64,000 bases of DNA from Doris montereyensis (GCA_037039925.1 JAXRKP010000015.1:479501-543500); one strand, 5' to 3'; counted from the first letter of the stretch, positions 1 to 12,712 are shown. Notes: generated by a model not told the origin, from the sequence alone. Numbers and translations: made by a program.

Positions 1-147
1 TCACTACATTTAGTTTCACTGACTTCATGAACTTTCAATTTCGGGTTGCTAAATCAATTTTTTTTATGTGTGGAATACATTTTGTTAGTTGAAAAACAAA
101 CCAACATGATTCTGATCGATTTTCAAATCTTCTTCTCCTTTGTACAG

Positions 148-279
148 AAAGAACAGCGTCCTACTCCATTGTTGCTGTACAACGACACCTACCCAGTCAC
201 TCGAGGTAGCAAAAGTGATATTTTCCTCCTACAGGGAAGCCCGTCGCTGTTGACAGACATGAGGCTTCCAGATTTTTAA
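148..279 (+). CDS. Probable last coding exon of an unidentified gene (partial)
   Basis: A pyrimidine-rich tract ending in TTTGTACAG (139-147) looks like a 3' splice site. From 148 a phase-0 reading frame of 43 codons starts KEQRPTPLLLYND, ends LLTDMRLPDF and stops at 277-279. An AATAAA hexamer follows at 313-318, as expected for a terminal exon. The rest of the gene would lie to the left of the window. A second acceptor-like site (CCTCCTACAG, about 226-235) sits inside the exon and could be an alternative junction. I do not recognise the protein family, and no domain or motif is visible in 43 residues. It could be a chance frame after a chance acceptor. Confidence 0.35.
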   Translation, partial: KEQRPTPLLLYNDTYPVTRGSKSDIFLLQGSPSLLTDMRLPDF

Positions 280-514
280 ATGCCGTCCAGATAGAAAATG
301 AATAATGAATTGAATAAATAATTAATCTTGTGTGCCAGTCATTACGTGTTTGTAATCAGAAACTTAAATAGCCAAGTAAAGTTTGTTTTTTTCGGAGGGT
401 GGGGTCGGGGGGTTATGCTTCTTTTTTTTTTTAACCTCTTCGCTCAATGTTTTCTTTCTGGATTGATTATCCCCCCCCACCCCACCTTTTTTCAGTATTT
501 TCTTTTCTCTCTTC
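280..514 (+). other. Probable 3' untranslated region and spacer
   Basis: It has no coding frame. It holds a canonical AATAAA (313-318), then T-, G- and C-runs (about 395-490) leading into the minisatellite. Transcript cleavage would be expected near 330-345 if the preceding exon is real. Confidence 0.35.
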
Positions 515-1805
515 TATCCCACTCTGACTTAAATTTACCTTAAAAATCTATCCCACTCTGACTTAAATTTACCTTAAGAATCTATCCCACTATGACTTAA
601 ATTTACCTTAAGAATCTATCCCACTCTGACTTAAATTTACCTTAAAAATCTATCCCACTATGACTTAAATTTACCACATCTATCCCATTATGACTTAAAT
701 TTGTCTTCTATCTCACTATAACTTATATTTGCCTTAAAATCTATCGCACTATGATTTAAATTTGCCTTAAAAATCTATCCCACTATGACTTAAATTTGCT
801 TTAAAAATCTATCCCACTATGACTTAAATTTGCTTTAAAAATCTATCCCACTATGATTTAAATTTGCCTTAAAAATCTATCCCACTATGACTTAAATTTG
901 CTTTAAAAATCTATCCCACTATGACTTAAATTTGCCTTCTATCCCACTATGACTTAAATTTGCCTTCTATCCCACTATGACTTAAATTTGTCTTCTATCC
1001 CACTATGACTTAAATTTGTCTTCTATCCCACTATGACTTAAATTTGCCTTCTATCCCACTATGACTTAAATTTGTTTTCTATCCCACTATGACCTAAATT
1101 TGTCTTCTATCCCACTATGACTTAAATTTGTCTTCTATCCCACTATGACTTAAATTTGTCTTCTATCCCACTATGACTTAAATTTGTCTTCTATCCCACT
1201 ATGACTTAAATTTGTCTTCTATCCCACTATGATTTAAATTTGTTTTCTATCCCACTATGATATAAATTTGCCTTCTATCCCACTATGACTTAAATTTGTC
1301 TTCTATCCCACTATGACTTAAATTTGCCTTCTATCCCACTATGATTTAAATTTGCCTTCTATCCCACTATGACTTAAATTTGTCTTCTATCCCACTATGA
1401 CTTAAATTTGTCTTCTATCCCACTATGACTTAAATTTGTCTTCTATCCCACTATAACTTAAATTTGTCTTCTATCCCACTATAACTTAAATTTGCCTTCT
1501 ATCCCACTATAACTTAAATTTTGGTTATATCCCACTATGACTTAAATTTCGTTATATCCCACTATGACTTAAATTGGCCTTCTATCTCACTATGACTTAA
1601 ATTTCGTTATATCCCACTATGACTTAAATTTGTCTTCTATCTTACTATGACTTAAATTTGTCTTCTATCCCACTATGACTTAAATTTGTCTTCTATCCCA
1701 CTATGACTTAAATTTGTCTTCTATCTCACTATGACTTAAATTTGTCTTCTATCCCACTATAACTTAAATTTGCGTTATATCCCACTATGACTTAAATTTG
1801 CCTTT
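515..1805. repeat. 28-bp minisatellite array
   Basis: About 45 head-to-tail copies of CTATCCCACTATGACTTAAA plus TTTGTCTT make up the array. Left-hand copies (to about 910) are longer, about 33-36 bp, because CTTAAAAA or CTTAAGAA joins the units. From about 940 the unit settles at 28 bp with TTTGTCTTC or TTTGCCTTC. Variants include TATAAC for TATGAC and TTTCGTTATAT near 1510-1620. Stop codons in every unit exclude a coding role. Confidence 0.95.
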
Positions 1806-1939
1806 AAAATATTTTTGTGCTATTAATGACTGTCCCATGTTTTATTTTTCTAAGTTGCCAAGGAATTTTAAGTATCGGCGCGCTGAAATATGTAATACAT
1901 GTATAAATGATTAAGAAAACTTGCAGACTCAAATAGCTA

Positions 1940-2115
1940 ATATTGGCTGAACAAGATGAAACCCCGGATTCGAATCCTAGCAAAACTGGATCCGACATGT
2001 TGGGTTCATTGGGAAAGGTACTTAACTCACATTTTTCCCATTCAACCCAGGTGCAGATGCGTACAAGTATTAACCTGGGAGTAACACATTTTCATTGATG
2101 TTGATCGACAAAAAA
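1940..2115 (+). mobile_element. tRNA-derived SINE-like fragment
   Basis: GGATTCGAATCC (1966-1977) matches the pol III B-box of tRNA genes. It is followed by TTGGGAAAGGTACTTAACTC (about 2009-2030) and AACCCAGGTG, a central-domain phrase typical of invertebrate tRNA-derived SINEs. No full tRNA cloverleaf or clear A-box remains, so this is a degraded copy and not a tRNA gene. Confidence 0.5.
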
Positions 2116-2534
2116 GGTTCGATTTTTTCATCTTGTTTTCTACCGCTTCCTAAGAATTGGGGCAATGGTATACAAGCAAATCTGTTGTAAAATGAGGCAT
2201 ATCATTTTTTTTAGTTTAACATTTCCCTGAAATGGAAAGAATTTCAATCTCAACGTGCAATCAAAAATGAAAATGCTAGACTAGACTAGAATCTAAAATT
2301 TTTAAAAATAATAATTTCAGATCCAAAACCTCTTCAGTGTTCAAATTTGACCCTGTTGGGTTTTTTTTCTATTCATCAAAAGTTGTGTATATTACCATTG
2401 CTCACATCTAGCAGCAAATTTTTTTTTTTTTTCTTTTTCTTTTTTACCCAAAATTTCATACAAATAAAATACTATTGGAAATTTACATATTTGTTATTAA
2501 AGCATATTTTTAAAGAAAGTCAAATTAAAATTTT

Positions 2535-2602
2535 GTTTTGTTTCACTGAAATTTACCCCGTCCATCATGTACAGTGATCTCGGGGTGGAACAGCATCAGT
2601 TT
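2535..2602 (+). repeat. Family C dispersed repeat, truncated copy
   Basis: It carries the family core: a TTTCACTGAAATTTACCCCG block, then CCATCATGTACAGTGATCTC. That matches the copies inside the NUCB introns (see 29640-30415). Only the core is present. Confidence 0.55.
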
Positions 2603-2844
2603 TAAAACCAGATCAAGCCCATCTTTTAATTCATTCAAAATAAGTCTAAAAACTGAGTTATTCACCGTTGCATTATAATTTTTAAAAATAAAATATACTT
2701 ATGATGTTATGTACACATGAATTGTTTTTAGGATGTGACGTATGTTTGTAATGATTTAATCATATAATTTAGATGTTGTCACGATGCTTAATGATTTTGT
2801 AAAGTGCTTCTAAGTACCTTTTGGTGATAGCACTATATAAATAC

Positions 2845-2951
<107 letters not shown>

Positions 2952-3029
2952 ATTTTAAGAGAAACGGGCAGTGGACAGGTAAGCACCTGTATGGGGATAA
3001 GGCGGTCCCGCCTCCCACAAGTCTCCTGC

Positions 3030-3225
3030 TGCCTTGCAGGTGGGTCTTGGCTGATCAAAGGCTAAGGAAGAAATCCTGACAGAAAACAACCTGCTGCCTT
3101 GCAGGCCGGTCTTGGTTGACCAAAGGCTAAGGGAGTTAACCCTGACAGAAAATAACAACATGATGCCTTGCAGCCTGGTTTTGGGCAAACAAAGGCTAAG
3201 GGAGTTAACCGGGACAAAAAATAAC
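3030..3225 (+). repeat. Three tandem units of about 66 bp at the head of a LINE
   Basis: Three imperfect units each hold a TGCCTTGCAG block, a GGTCTTGG block, CAAAGGCTAAGG and GACAGAAAATAAC. They lie 165 bp upstream of a LINE endonuclease start. Reiterated 5' UTR monomers are known in several LINE groups, so these may be promoter-like monomers of that element (inference). Confidence 0.6.
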
Positions 3226-3392
3226 AAGGTCCGGTAGGGGGCCTCAAGGTGGCAGCCCCACCATCTACCTAGGGTACAGTGGGATTATTCCCTGCTTATC
3301 CAAAATCAAACTGATTCAAAGTATTAAATATGATATACCCGGTTTGAACTTTGAAGACTCCGAAAGAGAACATGAAAGAGAACACGGACTGT

Positions 3393-3715
3393 GATGTTTG
3401 CAATATGGAATGTTAGGGCAATAAATTATGGAAAAGAGTTATAATTACCTGTAGATTTGAAACAATTCAAGGTAGACACTTTGGCCATTACAGAAACAAC
3501 GAAAAAAAGACAAGGTATAGGTAATGTAGAACTAAATCATACTTTAATCTTCTCAGGAGAAGATGTGAAAGATAGAGCTAGAGCAGGAGTAGGCCTCCTA
3601 ACCTAATGCATAAAAGACAAGAATGGCTACTGGAAAGTTGAAAATTTATATGCCCACGGTTATTAGAGGTAAATATTAAATCAATAGGAAGAGAAATTAA
3701 ATTATTACAGGGGAT
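3393..3715 (+). mobile_element. RTE-like LINE, N-terminal endonuclease piece (broken)
   Basis: The frame opens MFAIWNVRAINYGKEL and continues with DLKQFKVDTLAITET, then RARAGVGLL. This fits the start of an APE-type endonuclease: WN motif with its metal-contact Asn, then ITET with its catalytic Glu. In-frame stops occur after GKEL and after GVGLL, so it is a fossil. The element is cut at 3715 by a TIR insertion and resumes at 5209. Confidence 0.75.
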
Positions 3716-4230
3716 GCTGCATAAGTCGATGTTCAAGGGACCTATTAAAAAAGATCAACTTATGTAAAAACTCGACTTAAGCAATTGCTCAGTTACCTCC
3801 CTGACAGGATTTTCATCGTAATGATCTTGGGTAGCAATAGTAGTATTACTTAATTACTGTCTGCTGACATGTGCTCACATTCACATGCATGTGTTGTTGG
3901 GTTTTGTGTATTTTTTGGCTCGAGTGATTGAGCGCTGTGGTAGTGGTAGAATTCCAAGTGAAAGAGAGAAGTGGCGATGACGGAATAGTATTAGTAAGAG
4001 TAAGACCGCGCATGCTATTAGATATTCTCTGGTTTCAATTTTAAACTAATCACCTGGTAGAGTAAGAAATCCTTGGCACTCCCACCTTCTTTCTACCCCC
4101 ACCCCCATCCCCACCTATACACACACCTTACTACCTGCAAAGTGCAAGCAGTACCAGTTGTACTACGTCCACATCGTATGATGTGTTACGTACTGTATTA
4201 CACAGCGTGTTGAACAAAGGAGGTATAATA

Positions 4231-4562
<332 letters not shown>

Positions 4563-4865
4563 AGCCGCAATAGTCACATCTCAATTATGACATTCTGACA
4601 ATACGATGTAGACCCAGGTGACAGAATATTATATTTTATATATTTATCGGTGGCCGTCACACACCTCCCCCCGCCAGCCCGCATTTACTCTGATCGGTAC
4701 AATCGTAACTGGGTACGATTGACTAGGAGAAAGGAGAGACGTGCAACAAGCCATGGTCAACCACATGTCAACACCTGAGCAGATTTGATTAACTTGCGTT
4801 AATTGAATCTTGTGAATATGTAGATTGAGGGCAAGTCGGGGAGCCTTTAATAATCATTAATACAG

Positions 4866-4933
4866 GTACATCTACATTTCTTTCTTTCTTTATCAGCTCC
4901 CATTGTACCTGTGTATGGGTTTAGATGCTCGAC
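4866..4933 (-). mobile_element. Reversed RTE-like LINE 3' tail
   Basis: On the minus strand this reads GCATCTAAACCCATACAC, then ATGGGAGCTGATAAAGAAAG. It matches the sequence that follows the RTE-like stop codon at 12668-12712. It appears to be a very short 3'-end insertion lying inside the TIR element. Confidence 0.55.
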
Positions 4934-5208
4934 ATCTACATTAAATTTTGTATTGATCGTGTTCTCTAGCCGTGGGGTCAACGGCCGTGGATGCTATACA
5001 AATTGAAACATCGACTTATGCAATCGTATTTTCATTCATTTTACCGTCTGCGGACCGTCAACAAAAAAGATCGACTTGAAAGGCATGTTACTTAAGTCGA
5101 TGTCGACTTAAACAGTTTTTTATTAAATGTAAAATGTGCGGGGCATGGGACCGTCAAAAAACACTGACTTGGATAAAAATCGACTTATGCAACGTCGACT
5201 TATGCAAC

Positions 5209-5757
5209 ATGCACAGCTTATGGACCAAACGAAGAAATCACCAAAGAAGAAAAAAGATATCTTTGAAAACGATTTACAAATAGCTGCAGAGAATCTCAAA
5301 CCCAAACAGAAACTAATGGTTTTAGAAAATTTAAACGCTAGAGTAGGCAACAATGTAAAAACATCAGGAGGAGTAATAGGTAAAGAAAGAGAGACTTGTC
5401 CAAATGAAGAGAGACTAATAGATTTTTGCCTAAAGAGAAACATGAAAATAGCCAACACGTTTTTTCCTCATTAAAATATGCAAAAATATACAAGAGTAAA
5501 TGAAGACAGATGTGAAAAATCAATCATAGACTACATAATAGCAGCTCCCTTTTTTACAGTACAATGGATGCAAGAGTAAATAGAGGAGCTGAAATATTTA
5601 GTGATCAACACCTAGTGATTGCCAAAATGAGATTACTGACTGAAGAAAACAAACAGAAAAGGAAAGAGAAGAAAGCTACTAAACTCAAAATAGAAGAACT
5701 TAATAAATCAATAGTAAACAGGTATACCAATCCAGGAAAAAAGATTTATCAATGAAA
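5209..5757 (+). mobile_element. RTE-like LINE, C-terminal half of the endonuclease (broken)
   Basis: It resumes the endonuclease cut at 3715. Visible pieces are KLMVLENLNARVGNN (the GDLNA-type motif with its Asn), GKERETCPNEERLIDFC, IANTFFPH, then IIDYIIA and an SDQHLV motif with the expected Asp-His pair. These follow the usual order of RTE/CFDP2-like endonucleases. Stops after FFPH and several frame changes show decay. The copy ends in a CATA microsatellite at about 5770; its reverse transcriptase half may be the piece starting at 8008. Confidence 0.8.
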
Positions 5758-5774
5758 GGCAGATATAAACACAA

Positions 5775-5885
5775 AAATACATACATACATACACACATAC
5801 ATGCACAAATACATACCTACATACAGACATGCATACGTACATACACACATACGTACATATACACATACATACATACATACATATT
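5775..5885. repeat. (CATA)n microsatellite
   Basis: Imperfect CATA/TACA tetranucleotides with CACA and CGTA variants. The His/Tyr/Thr-rich frames here are artefacts. Confidence 0.9.
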
Positions 5886-6194
5886 TATAGACATACATGT
5901 AGAAGAGTATGGGTTAAATATAAGATGTATAATGACATTAAGATAATGATGGTAGTAAACAACAACGACATTAACAACAGCTGCAATCTTGCAGCGTGTA
6001 GCCCTTTCTCATAAAAGCCCAAGAGAGCAAGGCAAGAAGGATCTCCTATATCTCTCTCTATTACATTTTTTCAAGATTATTCTTCCAGATCATGTGGAAT
6101 AAGAAATTTGAGGGTGAAAGGGGTGGGTTTTATCGTTTTTCACTTGATTAATCTTTCTAGAGCAACACTTGTGATAAAGGAGAGAGATATTGGC

Positions 6195-7960
6195 AAACTA
6201 ATTGCATAGAGATATTCCGGAGCGAACGATACGATCAACCTCTTTTCATTTCGTTTAAGAATGTTACCACCCAAGCAGTCACACACCATGTAAGCATACT
6301 CTCTATCATCCATCGATAGAAAAGCGATATAATTTTAGTGTCTAATTTGAGACTGAAGTTTTCTTGTAAAGTGCAAACGTTATCGAGATTTTTGAACACT
6401 TGCGTAGAATGAATACTCCAGCTCAAGTTTTGATCTACATGAATTCTAAAGTATTTATAGCTCTCAACTATTTCAACATCTTCCCCCTTTATCATTATTG
6501 AACTGATATGTTCTTTCTTACGCCTGATGTCAATCACTATTTCTTTAGTTTTATTTATATTTAGGGTCATGTGGTGGGTGTCACACCAATCTGTAAAGTA
6601 ATTGATTTGTTCCTGATTCCTGGTACTCCAGTTCTGAGCTTTCTATGAGACCTTGTATTGTTGAATCATCGGCAAACTTTAACAATTTGACACTCGGTAT
6701 CAATTCGACAATCATCGGTGTAAAATGGGAATAAAACTGGTGATAACACACAGCCATGGGGAGCACCGGTATTGGTAACAATAACTTCTGACCTGGATTT
6801 ATTTAGTCTTACATATTGGGTAAGATTGGAAAGAAAGTCAAGTACCCAAAGAATGAGTTTGCGATGAAAGAAGCGTTTTGATTTGTATTGTATTGTATTT
6901 GAGTAGGTTTTTTTTATTAATATATGAGGCTGAATCGTATTGAACATGGGTGAAAAATCAATGAAAAGCATTCTACAGAATCTTTTTGACTTGTCAATGT
7001 GAGAGTTGTCCAGAAAAATCAGTATAGCATCCTCAACTCTCTTCTTGTAAGCAAATTGTAACGGATCTTGGGTATACAATGTACTTTTGTTTAAATTTTC
7101 TAATATAATTCTTTCTAGAAATTTCATAGCTACGGAAGTGAGTGCCATTGGCCTTAGATCATTCATGATTTTCCAGTTGGACTTCTTTGGCACGGGAATC
7201 AGCTCTGATATTTTCCATGCATCTGGTACTGTTTGTGTTTGAATGGGCATGTTAACGATTGTGGTAAATGTTGGTGCAAATTCATAGCGAGATGTCTTTA
7301 GTACAATCCCTTTTAGTCCATCTAGACCATATGCTTTCTTCGTGGCTAGTTTGGAAAATTTGTTAATTACATTTTCAGTTTGGATGTTAGGAATTTCTTG
7401 TATGGATGTGTCATTTTCGATTTCAATTTTAAGGTTTCCTTTGATTTCGTTTTCTCTTTCTCAAAATCTTTCTCGAACCGTGCATAGAACTTAGAATGAA
7501 TTAAGCTGATTTGCGTAATCAATCTCATCACTGTGATGGCATTTTGTTTTCTGTTTAAGCCTAAAAGTGTTTTTATTCCTTTCCATGTGTCGTAATTATT
7601 GTGTGCTATAAAAGTCTTCTCGAGTTTTTGTTTAAAGTCGTTTTTTCACTTATGTATTTCATGCTTGAGCTTTCTGTTTGTTTCTCTTAGAGTGCCCACG
7701 TCTTTTCTTTTTAAAAGCTGAATATTTGGGATTTTTTAGAAATGGCCTTAATCTGCTAGTCACCCAAGGCTTATTGTTTGGGTAAATTACAAAACTTTTG
7801 GACACTGAAACATTGTTGACACAGAAATTTATGTATTCAGTAACGGTGTCCGTAAGTTCGTGAATTGAAGAACAAGAATTCTCAAATAAAGACCAGTTTG
7901 TAGAATCGAAACAATCTTGGAGACGTTCAAAGGCATTGTTGTCTAATGTTTGTATCATCT
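6195..7960 (-). mobile_element. Rex1/Babar-type (CR1-group) LINE, linker and reverse transcriptase, broken
   Basis: Reading the minus strand from 7958: a linker with NNKPWVTSRLRPFLKN; then PDAWKISELIPVPKKSNW and NDLRPMALTSVAMKFLER (RT motifs 1-2); LFIDFSPMFNTI (motif A, Asp); GCVLSPVLFPFYTDDC; LLKFADDSTI (motif C, FADD); NINKTKEIVIDIRRKKEH; SWSIHS; and LFYRWMIESMLTWCVTAW. Order and wording match Rex1/Babar-like LINEs. At least three frame breaks separate the pieces. Its endonuclease is missing. It lies antisense between the halves of the RTE-like element, suggesting nested insertion. Confidence 0.8.
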
Positions 7961-8007
7961 TCCTTTCTTCTTTTCTTGTCGATGAGTCTATATTTAGTCA
8001 TAAGATG

Positions 8008-9236
8008 CCAGGATAATGGAAATGAGACTAAGGAAAACAGTAGAGAATCAGATTGAAGAGCATCAGAGTGGATTTAGACCAGGAAGAAGTGTATAAGACC
8101 ACATATTTACAATTAGACAAATAATAGAAAAATTCCTTGAGAGAAACAATGACTTGCACCTGTGTTTTATTGACTTAGAAAAGGCATTTGACACTGTGAG
8201 GAGAGACGAACTATGTCATTCCTTACAAAAGCACAATGTAGAACAAAATTTAATAGAAGCCATTCAAAAATTTTCCAATAAACCAACATGTGCAGTGATA
8301 GTACCTGGAAAATTATCTCCAGAATTTGATGTAGATATAGGGGTAAGACAGGGTTGTATCCTAAGTCCTCTTTTGTTTATCATATTTATGGATTCAGTCG
8401 CAAAGGCATCCTCAATAATGAAGAAAATGAATGCAGGTATGTGGAAGCTCCAACCAGTAAATGTATCAATGCTTTCATTTGCCTATGATTTAGTTCTGTT
8501 TGGAAAATCAGAAAGCGACCTTCAGTCGAATATCAACATTATGAACAATGAAGTAAATAAAAGAGGAATGAGAGTAAATGCAAAGAAAACCAAAACAATG
8601 CTAGTAACTAGGGAAGCTAAAATGCAAAAATCTTAAATTGGGCAGGAGAATTTAGAACAAGTTCAAAGCTACAATTACCTAGGAGTAATGATTAACTCAG
8701 AGGGAAAACTAAGAGAAGAAATCAGCCAGAGAATCAAAAGGCAATGATAATATATAACCATCTAGGAAAGGCATTTATAGGTAAACAAGAATTGTCAACA
8801 AAAACTAAAATGGCAGTATACAACACAGTTTATTGTCCTACTCTCCTCTATGGCAGTGAAACCTGGACCTTAGACAGTAGAGAATACAGTAGAGTACGGG
8901 CAGCTGAAATGAAATATCTAAGAATAGCAGTAGGGAAAACTAGAAGAGACAAAATCAGAAACACAACAATAAGAGATAAAACAAAGCAGTTGGCATAAAT
9001 ACTAAGATATAAATAAATTAACTAAAATGGTTTGGGCATGTTAACAGAATGAATGACAATATAATAGCTATATCAGTATACAGTGCTAAAAGTCACGGTA
9101 AAAGACCAAAAGGCAGGCCTCGGAGAAAGTGGGAAAAAGATATAAAAGAGGCATTAAATCAAAGAAAATTAACTTTCACGGAAGGAAACAGAAAATGTCA
9201 GGATAGGGCAGCTGGGAGAAAGATCCTTTCGGGCAT
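8008..9236 (+). mobile_element. RTE-like LINE reverse transcriptase and C-terminal domain (broken)
   Basis: It starts mid-RT with RLRKTVENQIEEHQSGFRPG, then FTIRQIIEKFLERNND, LCFIDLEKAFDTV (motif A), GVRQGCILSPLLF (motif B) and LSFAYDLVLF, where the catalytic FADD has become FAYD. Next come KTKTMLVT, YNYLGVMINSEGKLREEI, TLLYGSETWTLD, AAEMKYLRIAVGKTRRDKIR and GKRPKGRPRRKWEKDIKEAL. This is the standard order of RTE-like endonuclease-reverse transcriptases. Stops near 8636, 8745 and 8998, and the lost catalytic Asp, mean it is dead. The first 200 or so RT residues are absent. Confidence 0.85.
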
Positions 9237-9299
9237 ACATTTGTCGTTTTTGTTTTGCAGCGAAACTAAGACTTTTATTGCAATTTTCTAATAATAGTA

Positions 9300-10236
9300 A
9301 TTCAAAGAATAATTGCTCATTTATCATTCATTGATACATGGTGTTATCAATTTTAGCTATATTGTTGATATTATATGATGTAACGACATAGTCACGTTTC
9401 ACTTTAATAATGGTAACATATTCTTCATTTTGTAACAAAGCGTTGTTAAATTTCCATAGAGTCTGAGGCCTTGTTGACTTATAAAAATCTAGTTATGAAA
9501 ATATGAGCGAATGGTCTGACCTATAACCAAATCTTATTTCCTGTTTTGTTGTTATGTAAAGAATTGTTTCTGACACAAGGAAGAAATCTAGTCTGCCTCC
9601 TTGGATACTGTTGTCACTTAATTTACTATGTCACGTATATTTTCTTTCATTTATGTTTTCTTCTCTCTATCATATATCATAGAGATTCAAGTTCGAAATA
9701 AGTCTTTTGATTCTTTCTTTCGCTTTGGGGTTATTTGTGTGTTTGTAGTTTTTGCCATCCAAGTCAGTACCAAGGAGTAAATTCCAGTCTCCCACAACAA
9801 TAATGTTTTTGTTTTCCATTTTAGTGATATTTTCATCTAACAAAGTAAACAATTCGGGTTTGTCTTTATTAGGGGCATAAATACATGCAAGTGTTAATCT
9901 TTTGAGTTTGTATGATTATATCCGCTATAATATATTTGCTCCTCTTATCAATTATCGTATTGTTCAAATTGAATTGAAAATCATTTGTAAACAATATAGC
10001 AGTCCCTCTTGATTGCGATGAGTAGGAACTCACAATACATTTATAGCCCCATTCCAGTTCAACCTGTCTTTCTATATTGTTTGTAAAATGAGAATCCTGT
10101 AAACATAATATGATGGAGTATTGTTGACTCCTTAAATAACGAAACACATCCCTACGTTTCTTTTAGTTTCATAGTCCTTGCGCATTAAGAGAGCATATTC
10201 TGACCCTACCTGAGATCATGGAATTATTAGGAATCT
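9300..10236 (-). mobile_element. L1/Tx1-like LINE endonuclease fragment (broken)
   Basis: Read on the minus strand: FRYLRSQQYSIILCLQDSHF, then VELEWGYKCIVSSYSSQSRG, AILFTNDFQFNLN, NIIVVGDWNLLLGTDLDGKN, KHTNNPKAKERIKRLISNLN and, in another frame near 9500-9600, RLDFF plus a YRSDHS motif. The GDWN motif (Asn) and SDH motif are APE-endonuclease active-site signatures, and the wording resembles L1/Tx1-clade elements of marine invertebrates. Two frame breaks are present and no RT follows. Confidence 0.75.
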
Positions 10237-10254
10237 ATCATGATTTAAGAGGAA

Positions 10255-10580
10255 ACTCAATAGCTTAAACATCGATAACAAACTCCTTACACTATTTTAT
10301 CAAACAATGATTGAGAGTATACTACCTTGGTGCATTACAGCATGGAGTGGCAATCTGAGAAACTGATAAAAAGAGATTGGATCGTGTTCTGCGTGCTGGT
10401 GAAAGAATGTGTGGAGATGACTTTCTGAAAATCTCTCTCCTTCACAAAGAAAGCTGTTTAAAGAAAATTAACTTTATTTTGAAATACAGAGATCACCCAT
10501 TCGAGAAACAAATTTTATTTTTGTCTAGGTCAGGGAGGGTACTTTTGAAAAAGTGTAGACTTTTTTCCATTTCTTAACAC
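10255..10580 (+). mobile_element. Rex1/Babar-type LINE, 3' end fragment
   Basis: Plus-strand pieces are SLNIDNKLLTLFYQTMIESI, PWCITAWSGNLRN, a stop or shift, then LDRVLRAGERMCGDD, KESCLKKINFILKYRDHPFE and LSRSGRVLLKKCR. This is the C-terminal domain of the same LINE group as 6195-7960, in opposite orientation and covering a region missing there. Confidence 0.7.
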
Positions 10581-10699
10581 AACATTTTGGAACTGTTTTA
10601 GTTATCAAATTGTTTACATAGCTATTAATCTAGTGTGTCAAGATAAGCGATATTCCTTAGAGGGCAACTTAAGTACTAGATATATGTGTAGAGAGAGAG

Positions 10700-10914
<215 letters not shown>

Positions 10915-11178
10915 TATTGCGTCCTTGATAAAATAAATTATATATGGTTCAGAAGAATAACACCCACCAAAAACAGAATGGGAATAAATTCAGGAGATTG
11001 TATTGTGGCCATGACAAATGTTCAACCTTGTAGAAATTGGCTCTGTAGCTCATAACATTGTATGTCATCAACAGGGCATAGAGATACATGGAACAAGTCA
11101 TGTAAGAATTTGAAACAGAATGTGTAACTATTATACTGGGCATATAATCAAATTGCATGAAAATTGAAGAGAACAGGC

Positions 11179-11400
<222 letters not shown>

Positions 11401-11659
11401 AGGGAAAGAGCGAAGGAGATATAGAAGGGCAGTAATTAAATTAAATATAGAAAATCAAAAAGTTAACATGAAAGTTAGTTATATAGAATGAATGATCTTT
11501 CCTTTCGATAAAAGAGTATCACCACACAGAAAATAAAGAAAAAGAAATAAACATTCACAAATTAGTAAATTAATCGATCGTGGATCATAAAAAAAGATCC
11601 TTTGTTACGGTCGTATTTGTTAACAGAAAATTAAACAAAAGCAAAAGGTTCACCTTGGT

Positions 11660-11905
11660 GTAGAAGAAACAGGGTTATTGTGATGGACAGTTTCCAGAGT
11701 CTGGGTTGTGTTAAGGGTAGCATTTTGTGTTTTCTTATTGGTGATATGGACAGCTATGTTCTTAATCTGGATGTCCAGCGGCTTGTTATCAATACCATCA
11801 ATTGTGATTTTGTGTTTGTTCTTTAGTACAGAGAAGATCTTTCCATTTCTGGACCATGCCAGCTCTACGTCTGAATTAGCTTTAACTCTTTGGAGGAGTT
11901 GGTAA
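11660..11905 (-). mobile_element. Possible LINE ORF1-type fragment
   Basis: The minus strand has an open stretch containing LLQRVKANSDVELAWSRNGK followed by IFSVLKNKHKITIDG. The phrase resembles a segment common in ORF1/gag-like proteins of invertebrate retroelements (AWS-x-x-G-K-I-F). It abuts the RTE-like copy at 11907. The assignment is weak, resting on one short phrase. Confidence 0.3.
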
Positions 11906-11906
11906 T

Positions 11907-12712
11907 TGGATTTTGCTGATGATTTAGTTATTTGGAAAATCAGAAAGTAACCTTCAGTCGAATATCAACATGATGAATAATGAATTAAATAAAAGAGTAA
12001 TGAGAGTAAATGCAAAGAAAACCAAAACAATGCTAGTAACTAGGAAGCTAAAACGCAAAAATCTTAAATTGGGCAGGGAGACTTTAGAACAAGTTGAAAG
12101 CTACAATTACTTAGGAGTAATGATTAACTCAGAGGGAAAACTAAGAGAAGAAATCAGCCAGAGAATCCAAAAGGCAATGACAATATATAACTATCTAGGA
12201 AAGGCATTTATAGGTAAACAAGAATTGTCAACAAAAACCAAAATAGCAGTAAACAACACAGTTTATTGTGCTACTCTCCTCTATGGCACAGAAACCTGGA
12301 CCTTAAACCGCTGAAAGTACAGTAGAGTACAAGCAGCTGAAATGAAATGTCTAAGAATAGCAGTAGGGAAAACTAGAAGAGAGAAAATCAGAAACACAAC
12401 AATAAGAGATCAAACCAAAGCAGATGGTATAAAGACTAAGATGGAAATAAATTAACTGAAATGGTTTGGGCATGTAAACAGAATGAATGACAATATAATA
12501 GCTAAATCAGTATACAGAGCTAAAACTCAAGATAAAAGACCAAAAGGCAGGAAGACTTCGGAGAAAGTGGGAAGAAGATATAAAAGAGGCATTCAATCAA
12601 ATTCAATTTTCATTGAAGGAAACAGAAAATGTCAGGACAGGGCAGCTTTGAGAAAGATCATTTCGGGCATCTAAACCCATACACCGGAAAGTAGAATGGG
12701 AGCTGATAAAGA
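11907..12712 (+). mobile_element. RTE-like LINE, second 5'-truncated copy
   Basis: It is the same subfamily as 8008-9236, with nearly identical wording from DFADDLVIW onward: KTKTMLVT, YNYLGVMINSEGKLREEI, TLLYGTETWTLN, AAEMKCLRIAVGKTRREKI, KWFGHVNRM, GNRKCQDRAALRKIISGI and a stop near 12674. This copy keeps FADD where the other has FAYD. The 3' tail after the stop (GCATCTAAACCCATACAC and GGGAGCTGATAAAGAAAG) defines the element's end. A stop after WTLN and later frame changes make it inactive. Confidence 0.85.

Noticed and set aside
515..1805. Possible CRISPR-like array
   Set aside because: Units are contiguous with no unique spacers, in a eukaryotic sequence; it is a minisatellite.
1960..1980. 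Possible tRNA gene at a B-box
   Set aside because: No A-box or cloverleaf; central-domain SINE sequence follows.
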